Shown: piece by piece, positions 26,137 to 34,472 of the stretch
Position numbering within the stretch: position 1 is the stretch's first letter
How the letters are laid out: each line of letters starts with the position of its first letter
Source of the DNA: Corynebacterium sp. p3-SID1145
GTDB lineage: Bacteria > Actinomycetota > Actinomycetes > Mycobacteriales > Mycobacteriaceae
DNA: 64,000 nucleotides
Direction: 5' to 3'
NCBI GenBank assembly: GCA_025144245.1
Contig: JALXXC010000011.1
Coordinates: 1 to 64,000 of the forward strand
Translations under genes and position numbers: made by a program
The notes under the pieces: model-generated
Told to the model about the DNA's origin: nothing
Database searches by the model: none
What the model saw: only the letters and a program-made list of their open reading frames with translations

Positions 26137-27459
26137 ATGATTGCTGGCAACTTGAACAAGAATTTCACGCCCATGACCGTCGCCGAGATCGTGGACACGC
26201 TCTTTCCCGCCGGCAGCCCGTTCCGCTGGGAGGCCTTCGACGGGTCCGCCACCGGCCCCGAGGACGCTGAGCACACCGTGCGTGTGACCAGCCCGGCGGG
26301 CCTGTCCTACATCGCTACCGCACCCGGCGACCTAGGGCTCGCGCGCGCCTGGGTCACAGACGGTCTCGTCGTCGAGGGTGAGCATCTGGCTCACCCATAC
26401 GGGATCTTCGACCACTTGCGCACCCTGTACGACAACTACTCCCGCCCGGATATCGCCACCGGCCTGCGCATCGCGCGGTCCCTGCGGTCCATGGGAGCGA
26501 TTCAGATCCAGCCGGTCCCGGAGGTGGAACAGGCGTCATGGCTGGAACGCCGTCTGCGCCAAGGCCTTTCCCGCCACTCGAAAGAGCGTGACGCCGATGT
26601 CATCTCTTCCCATTATGATGTCGGAAACGATTTCTACGAGCTGTTCCTCGGCGAATCCATGGCGTACACCTGCGCCTACTACCCCGCCCCGGACGCCAGC
26701 CTCGACGAGGCGCAGGAGAATAAGTTCCGGCTCGTATACGAGAAATTGAACCTGCAGCCGGGCGACCGCCATCTGGACATCGGCTGCGGTTGGGGTTCCA
26801 TGGTGCGCTACGCTGCGCGGCGCGGCGTGAAATCCCTTGGCGTGACCCTGTCGAAAGAGCAGGCTGATTGGGCGCAGGCGAAGATCGAGGAAGAGGGACT
26901 AGCGGACCTCGCGGAGGTTCGCCACCTCGACTACCGGGACGTGGTCGAGTCTGATTTCGACGCGATCTCCTCTATCGGCCTCCTGGAACACATCGGCGTG
27001 GACAACTATGCCTCCTACTTCGAATTCCTCGCCGGCAAACTCCGTCCGGGAGGAGTCATGGTCAACCACTGCATCACCTATCCGGACAACCACAAGACCA
27101 AGAGTGGCGACTTCATCGACCGCTACATCTTCCCCGACGGGGAGCTCACCGGCTCCGGCACCGTGGTCAAGAACATGCAGGACCACGGCTTCGAAGTCTT
27201 CCACGAGGAGAATCTGCGCTTCGACTACATGCGCACCCTGCACGACTGGTGCGAAAATTTGAAGGCCAACTGGGACCGCGCAGTTGAGCTGGTCGGAGAG
27301 AACACCGCCAAACTTTGGGGCATGTACATGGCCGGTTCCGAGTGGGGTTTCGAGCACGATGTGGTCGAGCTGCACCAAGTCGTGGGCATCAAGCTCGACG
27401 AGAACGGCGCCCGCGCCGGTACCCCCGAGCGGCGCTGGTGGAACGACTCCGTTTTCTAG
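26137..27459 (+). CDS. tmsB: CFA-synthase-family methyltransferase, probable TmsB/BfaB
   Basis: 440-residue SAM-dependent methyltransferase of the cyclopropane fatty acid synthase family, acting on the double bond of phospholipid acyl chains. DVISSHYDVGNDFYELFLG precedes the SAM site. Motif I is LDIGCGWGSM. HLDYRDV follows; IGLLEHIGVDNY carries the conserved Glu, and NHCITYP the active-site-type Cys region. Enzymes alone in the genome could be cyclopropane synthases; next to a FAD reductase and a DUF3054 protein this one more likely makes 10-methylene-stearoyl chains for reduction by TmsA. Start ATG 26137 has GAGGAGG at seven bases. Confidence 0.8.
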   Translation: MIAGNLNKNFTPMTVAEIVDTLFPAGSPFRWEAFDGSATGPEDAEHTVRVTSPAGLSYIATAPGDLGLARAWVTDGLVVEGEHLAHPYGIFDHLRTLYDNYSRPDIATGLRIARSLRSMGAIQIQPVPEVEQASWLERRLRQGLSRHSKERDADVISSHYDVGNDFYELFLGESMAYTCAYYPAPDASLDEAQENKFRLVYEKLNLQPGDRHLDIGCGWGSMVRYAARRGVKSLGVTLSKEQADWAQAKIEEEGLADLAEVRHLDYRDVVESDFDAISSIGLLEHIGVDNYASYFEFLAGKLRPGGVMVNHCITYPDNHKTKSGDFIDRYIFPDGELTGSGTVVKNMQDHGFEVFHEENLRFDYMRTLHDWCENLKANWDRAVELVGENTAKLWGMYMAGSEWGFEHDVVELHQVVGIKLDENGARAGTPERRWWNDSVF

Positions 27460-27469
27460 AATGGGGCGT

Positions 27470-27832
27470 ATGAAGATCTCCAGGACCACCGCCATCGCCA
27501 TGGACACCCTCGCCATCGCCGTCTTCGCGCTGCTTGCCCGCATCGCGCACCAGACCGACGAGATGCCGTTGAATTTCACCGGCTGGCTGTCGACGTTGTG
27601 GCCGTTCCTGGTCGGTGTGGCACTCGCCTGGGTGATCGTCACGTTCGCCGGGAAGGCGGAGGGTGCGCGCAGCGGGGTGCTCATCTGGCTGGTAACGGTC
27701 GCCACCGGCCTGATCATCTGGGGCATGAAAAATCAGCAGCTGCCGCACTGGTCCTTCATTGTCGTGGCCAGCGTGATGTCGGCGCTGCTGATGTTGGGGT
27801 GGCGCGGCGTTGCGCGCCTGATCAAGCGTTAA
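27470..27832 (+). CDS. tmsC: DUF3054 small membrane protein, probable TmsC
   Basis: 120 residues with four predicted transmembrane helices, starting MKISRTTAIAMDTLAIAVFA and ending in a basic ARLIKR tail. It belongs to the actinobacterial DUF3054 family. In characterised tms loci a small membrane protein of unknown role is the third gene, which fits its place 10 bp after tmsB. ATG 27461, nine bases earlier, is also in frame; 27470 is preferred because GGGG precedes it. Its stop is only 3 bp from the stop of the convergent 36-residue peptide gene, with no terminator visible between them. Confidence 0.75.
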   Translation: MKISRTTAIAMDTLAIAVFALLARIAHQTDEMPLNFTGWLSTLWPFLVGVALAWVIVTFAGKAEGARSGVLIWLVTVATGLIIWGMKNQQLPHWSFIVVASVMSALLMLGWRGVARLIKR

Positions 27833-27835
27833 CGC

Positions 27836-27946
27836 TTAGAACGGCATTTGGCCGTTGAACGGCATCTGGCCGTTTTGGATCGAGCGGACGATCCACACGA
27901 TGTAGTTGATGAGCTCGGAACCGAGATCCAGAACGCTGCTGAGCAT
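27836..27946 (-). CDS. 36-residue hydrophobic/amphipathic peptide
   Basis: A very small gene with a strong ribosome site (GCAGGAGGAAAC before ATG 27946). The peptide has an amphipathic, largely hydrophobic first part (MLSSVLDLGSELINYIVWIV) and then a tandem repeat NGQMPF-NGQMPF at the extreme C-terminus. There is no signal peptide cleavage site. Size and character recall corynebacterial outer-membrane peptides (PorA, PorH, ProtX; about 45-57 residues), which lack signal sequences and can be O-mycoloylated on Ser, but the sequence is not one of those. The position directly downstream of accD/pks13/fadD32 makes a mycomembrane role attractive. Function unknown; the reality of the gene rests on its ribosome site, composition and placement. 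Confidence 0.6.
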   Translation of the reverse strand: MLSSVLDLGSELINYIVWIVRSIQNGQMPFNGQMPF

Positions 27947-27963
27947 GTTTCCTCCTGCGTAGG

Positions 27964-27994
27964 TAGTCGGGGAATTCTGTTTCTTCCCCGACTA
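27964..27994 (-). terminator. Hairpin after accD, before the small peptide gene
   Basis: A perfect 11-bp stem, TAGTCGGGGAA (27964-27974) and TTCCCCGACTA (27984-27994), loop of 9. There is no U-tract, so it may be a leaky terminator or processing site that sets expression of the downstream peptide gene. Confidence 0.55.
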
Positions 27995-28038
27995 TCGCGG
28001 CCGGCCCCGGCAGCGTTACACAACCGTTACGGATCCGG

Positions 28039-29592
28039 CTACAGCGGGTGAATATTATGCTTCTTCGGCAGGTCGGCGTCGTACTTGGTGGACAGCTGGC
28101 GTAGCGCGCGGCGCAGCGTCAGGCGCGTCTCCGAGGGCTGGATCATGCCGTCGAGGTAGCCGCGCTCCGTGGCCACGTACGGGGAGGTCATGTTCTCCTC
28201 ATAGAAGTCCATGAACATCTTCTTCATCGCGTTGCGCTGCGCCTCGTCCTCGATGGCGGCAAGCTGCTTGCCCTGGATCATCACAGCCGCCGCGGCGGAG
28301 CCCATCACGGCGATCTGCGCGGTGGGCCACGCGAAATTCAGGTCGCCGGAGAGGTTCTTCGAGCCCATCACGGCGTACGCGCCACCGTAGGCCTTACGGA
28401 CGATCAGGGAGACCTTCGGCACCGTCGACTGCACCACGGAGAACGCCAGCTTGGCGCCGCGGTGGATAAGACCGACCTTTTCCTGGTCCACGCCCGGCAG
28501 GTAGCCCGGCGTGTCCACCACGAAGATCAGGGGCAGGTTGTACGCGTCGCAGATCTGGATGAAACGCGCGCCCTTGTCGGCGGCGTCGGCGTCGATGCAG
28601 CCGGCGAAGTGCATGGGGTTGTTAGCCACGAAGCCGACGGGTCGGCCGTCGATACGCCCAATGGCGCAGATCAGGTTCGGAGCGTAATTCTCCTGGATCT
28701 CCAGGATTTCCTCGTCGTCGCCGAGCTGGACCAGAAGGTCCATCATGTCGTAACCGGCGTTGGTGTCGTCCGGCATGAAGCTGTCGAGTGCGGAATCGTC
28801 CAGGTCCTCGTCGGACGGGGTCCACGCCACCGGCGACTCGTCGAATACGCTGGTGGGCAAATGGCCGAGCAGGTCGCGAACGAACTCGAAGGCCTCCTCC
28901 TCGCTCGGGACGGTGACGGAGACGTTGCCGTTCTGTTCCTGCTGCATCGCGCCGCCGAGCTCCGCCGAAGAGACATCCTCGCCGGTAACCTCCCGGATGA
29001 CGGCGGGGCCAGTAACGTACATTTCGGCCTGGCCGTCGACCGCCACAATGAAGTCGGTGGTCACCGGGGCGTACACGGCGCCGCCGGCGGACTTGCCCAG
29101 CATGATGGAGATCTGCGGGGAGCGGCCCGACAGCGGCAGCTGGCGGCGGGCGATCTCCGAGTACATCGCCAACGAGGTCACCGCGTCCTGGATGCGGGCG
29201 CCGCCGGAGTCCTGGATGCCGATGACCGGGCAGCCGACCTTGATCGCCAGCTCCATCACGTCGACCACTTTGCGGCCGAAGGTCACACCGACGGAACCGC
29301 CGTAGACGGTCTTGTCGTGGGCGTAGATGGCCACCGGCCGGCCGTCGATACGCCCGTAGCCGGTGACCACGCCGTCGGAATAGACCGCGTCGTCGTCGCC
29401 GGGGGTGCGGGCGAGCGCACCGGTTTCGACGAACGACCCTTCATCGAGAAGCGCGTTGATGCGCTGGCGGGGCGTGGTCTGCCCGGCATCGTCGCGGCGC
29501 TTGCGCGCCCGCTCGGAGCCCGGGTCCTGCGCGCGCTCCAAACGGTCGCGCAGGTCGGCGAGTTTCTCAGCGGTCGTCATCGGCATCGTCAT
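28039..29592 (-). CDS. accD4: Acyl-CoA carboxylase beta subunit for mycolate synthesis
   Basis: Carboxyltransferase subunit (517 residues) that, with an AccA3-type biotin subunit encoded elsewhere, carboxylates the long acyl-CoA extender used by Pks13. Both crotonase-like halves are present: the N-half has GIQDSGGARIQDAV and the oxyanion-type GKSAGGAVYAPV, the C-half VVDTPGYLPGVDQE and RKAYGGAYAVMGSK. It is the orthologue by position of M. tuberculosis accD4; the C. glutamicum equivalent is called accD3. Start ATG 29592 lies 4 bases after the pks13 stop, so it is the last gene of the fadD32-pks13-accD transcription unit. A hairpin follows at 27964-27994. Confidence 0.93.
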   Translation of the reverse strand: MTMPMTTAEKLADLRDRLERAQDPGSERARKRRDDAGQTTPRQRINALLDEGSFVETGALARTPGDDDAVYSDGVVTGYGRIDGRPVAIYAHDKTVYGGSVGVTFGRKVVDVMELAIKVGCPVIGIQDSGGARIQDAVTSLAMYSEIARRQLPLSGRSPQISIMLGKSAGGAVYAPVTTDFIVAVDGQAEMYVTGPAVIREVTGEDVSSAELGGAMQQEQNGNVSVTVPSEEEAFEFVRDLLGHLPTSVFDESPVAWTPSDEDLDDSALDSFMPDDTNAGYDMMDLLVQLGDDEEILEIQENYAPNLICAIGRIDGRPVGFVANNPMHFAGCIDADAADKGARFIQICDAYNLPLIFVVDTPGYLPGVDQEKVGLIHRGAKLAFSVVQSTVPKVSLIVRKAYGGAYAVMGSKNLSGDLNFAWPTAQIAVMGSAAAAVMIQGKQLAAIEDEAQRNAMKKMFMDFYEENMTSPYVATERGYLDGMIQPSETRLTLRRALRQLSTKYDADLPKKHNIHPL

Positions 29593-29596
29593 TGTC

Positions 29597-32500
29597 TTAA
29601 TCCACCTCGGCGATCCATTCGGCGATGTGCTTGCCCACGATCCCCACCGCGGGTTCATCCACAACTGCCAGGTGGTCGCCCGGCAGCTGCACGATAGTCA
29701 GGTCCTCCACGATAGCGGCCCAGCCACCGTCCGGGTCGATCTCCGCGTAAGCCGGTTCAAGCATGATCGCGCCGTCGTGCATGCGCTCCGCACGGAAGAG
29801 CAACACGGGCAGATCCACGTCGACCCAGTCCTGCATGTCCACCTTGGCCAGGATCTGGTTGTCCACGAAGGACGCTCGCTGGTGCTCCAGCACACCCGCG
29901 GACAAACCGTGCTCGGAAGCGTCGGTGGTGGCCAGGAACTCGGCGAGCATGGTCAGCAGGGCATCCTCGCCGGCGGATTCAAGCAGCTCGTACGGAACCT
30001 CGAAGTCGAGGCCGTAGGTCTCTTTCGCGAATGCGGCGTAGCGCTCCCAGCGCTTCTTCGTCTCCTCCGACGTGTCCGGCGTCGGGTGGGCCGGCTGCGC
30101 GGTATCCAGCAAGGCGATGAATTTCACCGGGATTTCCGCGTCGGTGTCCTTGCGCTGTTGCAGCTGGTGCGCGACCTCGTAAGCCAGGGCACCGCCGAAG
30201 GACCAGCCGGCGAGCACGATCGGCTGGCCTGCGGAAAGGCGCTCGATGTCCGCGAGGTAGGCCGCGGCGCGGTCCGCGAGGCTGCCCTCGAGGCGCTCCA
30301 GGCCGTAGACCGGCACGTTATCCGGCAGGCGACGAGTCAGCGGCTGGTAGACCACGCTGGATCCGCCGGCCGGATGGAACACGAAGAGGGACGGGGTGGT
30401 CTCGTCGGTGCGCTCGCGCAGCACGCGGACGTTGCCGTCCACCGGAGTCTCCAACCCCTCGCGTACCGTGTCGGCCAGAGGCTCAAGCGTCCCGGCGGAA
30501 AGCACATCGTCTGCCGTGACCTCGACACCGGAGCGCTCCGCCAGGTGCGCGGCGATCTGCTCAGCCTGCCCGCGGGCGATCTCCGGCAGCGGGGAGGTCA
30601 CACCTGCGGCGGCCTGGCCGGCGTACTTGGCCCAGGCGCCGAAGACCATGCGCTCGGATGCATCGCGCGGGGCGACACCGACGCCGGCCCCGGCATCCTT
30701 CGCCTTCTCCACCGCGTGCGCCGGGTCGCGGTGCGGGTCGTTTTCCGCCATCGGCTGGGCGGCGTCGGCGTTGCCGGCGACGGCTTCCTCCACCATGGCG
30801 ATAACGTCGGCGACTGACGCGTCGCGGAGCGCCTGCACCTGCAGCGGCGGGATCAGGAAGTCGTTCTCGACACGGTTCTTGATGCGCATACCCATCAGGG
30901 AGTCGAGCCCGAGGTCGATCAGCGGAAGTTCGTCGGGCAGGTCATCGACGTCGTAGCCCATAGACTCAGACACGATCGCGCGGAGACGCTCCTCAACAGT
31001 CTCGGTCGCCGGGTCCCACCGCACGACATCGATGTCGTCGGTGGCGCCGCGGATCAGTTGCTCGCGGGCGGCCTGCACTTCCGGCGCCGGCTTCGGGGCC
31101 TCGGTCACACCGGGCAGGGACGCCTGGCCCATGTCCAGCGTGGAGGCGAAGCCTTCCGCAACGAGGATCGCGCCGTTGTAGACAGTGATGGTCAACCCGC
31201 CCAAGCCACGGCGGACCATGGTGGTCAGTTCGCCGGCTGCGGGCAGCGGCGCACGCTCCTCGACCGCGACGACGTCGGCCTTCGCATCGACCTCGGCGGC
31301 GGCGAGCTCCACGATCTGCATCGCGGAGAAGATCTGGTCGGCCGGCGCCGCGTAGACGATCGTGCCGTCCGGCAGGGTCACCTTCGCGCCGAGCGGGCCG
31401 GAGCCGGAGGAGCTCGGGCGCGCGGATGTCCACAGTTCGTTGCGGTGCAGCGGCGTGTGTGGAACGTCGGCGCGGGCACCGTCGCCGGCAAGCGCGGCGA
31501 AGTCCACCGGCATGCCGGAAACGTAGAGCTTGGCGGCGAGATCGAGCAGCGTGCCTGGCTCGCTCTCCTTGCGCTTGAGGGCGAAGAGCAGCTGGGTGTC
31601 GGGCTTGCCCACGGTAAACGCCGTGTTCATCATGCCCATGATCGCCACCGGGTTCGGGGAGATCTCCACCAGGGTCGTGTGGCCCGCGGCGAGCGCGGCC
31701 TCGGTGGCGTCCTGGAACAGCACCGGCTGGCGCGTCATGCGGATCCAGTAGTCCACGTCATGGATCGTCTCGCCAGCACGGTGAGTGCCGTCGACGGAGC
31801 CGAAGTGCGGGATCCGCAGCGGCTTCGGTTCGATGCCTGCGATGTCGCCGGCGAGCTCACCGAGAATCGGGTCGAGCATGCTCGTGTGGCCCGCGCCGCG
31901 GACATTCAGCTTGCGCGCGAACTTGCTCTCCGCCTCGAGAGCCGCGACCAAATAGTCCACGGCCTTTCCGGGGCCGCCCACCGTGGTCATGCCTGGGCCC
32001 GCATAGACGGCGGGCTCGACACCAGCAGCTTCCGGGTGCTTATCGACGAAGCCCTCAAGCTCCTCCCGTGACAACTCCACCACGGCCATCGCGCCTTCCT
32101 GGTCGGTGCCCTCGACCGTCTTCTCGCCCTCGCCCATCAGGCGGGCGCGGGTGCAGGCGATCAGCATGGCGTCCTCGGCGCTCAAGCCGCCGGCGGCGTA
32201 TGCCGCGGCAATCTCTCCCATGGACATGCCCATGGTGGCGGCCGGGGTGATGCCGTAGCTGGCCAGCAGGTCCGTCAGCGCAATCTGAATGGCGGTGACG
32301 GTGACCTGGCCGGTCTCCGTGTCGTAGGTCTGCTCGTCGTCGAGAATGATGTCCAGCATCGACCAGCCGGATTCGAAGTCGACGACCTTGTCCAGTTCTT
32401 GGATTCGGGCGCGGAACGCCGGTGACAGCTCCACCAGCGGCTTGACCATCTTGCGGTGCTGGGAGCCGAAACCGGAGTAGACGAACACCGGGCCAGCGGT

Positions 32501-34384
32501 GGACGGCGTATCCGCCGCCGCCACGCCCTGGGTGACCTTGCCCTCGGCGACGTAGCCGAGGCGCTTGCGCGCTTCCTCCACGGTGGAGGCGGTGACCACC
32601 GCGCGGGAACGGCCGTGGTTGCGGCCGGCCAGGGTGCGGGCGACGGCGCGCAGGTCGGTGCCATCGGTCAGAGATTCCGCCACAGCGGCGGCCAGCTCAC
32701 GGCGGCGCGACGGCAGCAGGCCGGAGACCGGCAGCAGCACCGTGTTCGGGTTGGCCGGATCGACCAGGCCGGCGGACGGCTCGCGGGCAGGAACGTCGTA
32801 ATCCGCCGGGTCGAAGTCACTGACCACGATGTGGGCGTTGGTGCCGCCGAAACCGAAGCCGGACACGCCGGCGGTGCGACGGCCGGAGTACTCGGGCCAC
32901 TCACGGGGATCCTCGACGACCTCAATCTTCGTCGCGTCGAAGTCGATGAACTTGTTGCCGGTGGTGAAATTCGCCGTCGGAGGAACTGTGCGGCGGGTCA
33001 GGGCCTCGATCACCTTGATCATGGCCACCACGCCGGCGGCGGACTCGGAGTGGCCGATATTTGACTTCGCCGAGCCAAGCAGCAGCGGATCCGCATCGGC
33101 ACGCGCCGGACCGAGCACCTGGCCGAGCGCAGTCGCCTCGATCGGGTCGCCGAGGGCAGTGCCGGTGCCGTGCGCCTCCACCAGGTCCACCGTGGCCGGG
33201 TCGATGCCCGCATCGGCGTACGCGCGGCGCAGCACGTCCACCTGGGCCTCCGGGTTGGGGGCGGTGAGACCGTTGGAGTGGCCGTCGGAATTGGTCGCCG
33301 AGCCTTTGATCACGGCGAGGACCTCGTCGCAGTCGGCAACTGCATCCTCGACACGCTTGAGCACGATGAATCCCGCCGCCTCCGCGCGGACGAAGCCGTC
33401 GGCGTCGTCGGAAAACGCGCTGATTTTCCCGGACGGGCTGATCACGCCGAGTTCAGCGAAGGCCGTGGAGATGAACGGGGAGGCGAGGATATTCACGCCG
33501 CCGGCCAGCGCCACGTCGGCTTCGCCGCCGCGCAGCGCGCGCACGGCGTGGTGGACCGATACCAGGGACGACGAGCAGGCCGTGTCCACATTCATCGACG
33601 GCCCGCGGAAATCGAAAGCGTAGGAAATACGGTTCGGGATCACCGCACTCGACGTGCCGGTCAGCGCGTATGGGTGCGCCGAGGCCGGGTCGGAGGTGAT
33701 CAGCATGCCGTAGTCGTTCGAGGACGACCCCACGAACACACCGACGGACTCCCCGCGAAGCTGGTTGGCCGGGATGTGCGCGTCCTCGAGCGCCTCCCAC
33801 GCCAGCTCCAGCATGATGCGCTGCTGCGGGTCCATGTTCTCCGCCTCGAGCGGGGACAGGCCGAAGAATTCGTTGTCGAAGGTGCGGATGTCGTCCAGGT
33901 AGCCGCCCTGGATATTCTGCTCGCGCATCTTTGCAGACATCACCGGGTCCTGCGAGTATTCGGTCCAGCGGCCCTCCGGCAACGGTCCGGTGACCGACTG
34001 GCCGGAGACGAGCAGATCCCAGAATTCGTCGACATTCTGCGCGCCCGGGAAACGGCCGGCGCGGCCGACGATGGCGATGTCGCCGGAGCCCAGGCCGGCT
34101 GTGCGCTGGGCGGGAAAGGCGGGACCGGACGTCGACAAGCGCTGTGCACCGGTTGCTGTCGGAGCGAGCAGGCCGTGCGCGAGTGCTTCCACCGTCGGGT
34201 ACTGGTACGCGACCGTCGGGTCGAGCTTGATGTCCAGGAGCCGCTCGAGCTCGCCGGACAGCACGACCACGTCGCGCGAGGAAAGACCGAGGTTATCCAG
34301 CGGAACAGACGGATCGACAGTGTCAGCCCCCGTCGCATCGGAGATCCACGACTGCAACCAGGTGGTGAGCTCGCTTTCCGTCAT
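29597..34384 (-). CDS. pks13: Polyketide synthase Pks13, mycolate condensase
   Basis: Claisen condensation of the meromycoloyl or acyl chain with carboxyacyl-CoA to make the mycolic beta-ketoester, released to trehalose. It has 1595 residues with the full Pks13 order: N-terminal ACP (phosphopantetheine Ser about 36, GLSSRD); ketosynthase about 100-525 (Cys270 in DTACSSSL, His405 in VEAHGTGT, His445 in SNIGHSES); acyltransferase about 630-940 (Ser721 in GMSMGE); C-terminal ACP (Ser1162 in LGLDSLMG); thioesterase about 1330-1590 (Ser1395 in AGWSFGG). There is no ketoreductase, as expected. Start ATG 34384. Between it and fadD32 are 88 bp with a small hairpin. One 11-mer motif lies in the acyltransferase part. 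Confidence 0.97.
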   Translation of the reverse strand: MTESELTTWLQSWISDATGADTVDPSVPLDNLGLSSRDVVVLSGELERLLDIKLDPTVAYQYPTVEALAHGLLAPTATGAQRLSTSGPAFPAQRTAGLGSGDIAIVGRAGRFPGAQNVDEFWDLLVSGQSVTGPLPEGRWTEYSQDPVMSAKMREQNIQGGYLDDIRTFDNEFFGLSPLEAENMDPQQRIMLELAWEALEDAHIPANQLRGESVGVFVGSSSNDYGMLITSDPASAHPYALTGTSSAVIPNRISYAFDFRGPSMNVDTACSSSLVSVHHAVRALRGGEADVALAGGVNILASPFISTAFAELGVISPSGKISAFSDDADGFVRAEAAGFIVLKRVEDAVADCDEVLAVIKGSATNSDGHSNGLTAPNPEAQVDVLRRAYADAGIDPATVDLVEAHGTGTALGDPIEATALGQVLGPARADADPLLLGSAKSNIGHSESAAGVVAMIKVIEALTRRTVPPTANFTTGNKFIDFDATKIEVVEDPREWPEYSGRRTAGVSGFGFGGTNAHIVVSDFDPADYDVPAREPSAGLVDPANPNTVLLPVSGLLPSRRRELAAAVAESLTDGTDLRAVARTLAGRNHGRSRAVVTASTVEEARKRLGYVAEGKVTQGVAAADTPSTAGPVFVYSGFGSQHRKMVKPLVELSPAFRARIQELDKVVDFESGWSMLDIILDDEQTYDTETGQVTVTAIQIALTDLLASYGITPAATMGMSMGEIAAAYAAGGLSAEDAMLIACTRARLMGEGEKTVEGTDQEGAMAVVELSREELEGFVDKHPEAAGVEPAVYAGPGMTTVGGPGKAVDYLVAALEAESKFARKLNVRGAGHTSMLDPILGELAGDIAGIEPKPLRIPHFGSVDGTHRAGETIHDVDYWIRMTRQPVLFQDATEAALAAGHTTLVEISPNPVAIMGMMNTAFTVGKPDTQLLFALKRKESEPGTLLDLAAKLYVSGMPVDFAALAGDGARADVPHTPLHRNELWTSARPSSSGSGPLGAKVTLPDGTIVYAAPADQIFSAMQIVELAAAEVDAKADVVAVEERAPLPAAGELTTMVRRGLGGLTITVYNGAILVAEGFASTLDMGQASLPGVTEAPKPAPEVQAAREQLIRGATDDIDVVRWDPATETVEERLRAIVSESMGYDVDDLPDELPLIDLGLDSLMGMRIKNRVENDFLIPPLQVQALRDASVADVIAMVEEAVAGNADAAQPMAENDPHRDPAHAVEKAKDAGAGVGVAPRDASERMVFGAWAKYAGQAAAGVTSPLPEIARGQAEQIAAHLAERSGVEVTADDVLSAGTLEPLADTVREGLETPVDGNVRVLRERTDETTPSLFVFHPAGGSSVVYQPLTRRLPDNVPVYGLERLEGSLADRAAAYLADIERLSAGQPIVLAGWSFGGALAYEVAHQLQQRKDTDAEIPVKFIALLDTAQPAHPTPDTSEETKKRWERYAAFAKETYGLDFEVPYELLESAGEDALLTMLAEFLATTDASEHGLSAGVLEHQRASFVDNQILAKVDMQDWVDVDLPVLLFRAERMHDGAIMLEPAYAEIDPDGGWAAIVEDLTIVQLPGDHLAVVDEPAVGIVGKHIAEWIAEVD
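32038..32048 (+). repeat. 11-mer GCTTATCGACG, in pks13
   Basis: Exact copy antisense to pks13; the gene reads TTC GTC GAT AAG CAC. Confidence 0.8.
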
Positions 34385-34428
34385 GGCTTAAGCGTCACGC
34401 CCCTTCTCTCGTTCTTTCGCTGTAAATT

Positions 34429-34455
34429 CTTACGGCCTACTTATCGGCCTGTAAG
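34429..34455 (-). terminator. Weak hairpin between fadD32 and pks13
   Basis: CTTACGGCC (34429-34437) pairs with GGCCTGTAAG (34446-34455) with one bulged base. No U-tract follows. It could attenuate or be an RNA-processing point inside the operon. Confidence 0.3.
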
Positions 34456-34472
34456 TCCCACGCGTTAACGTC

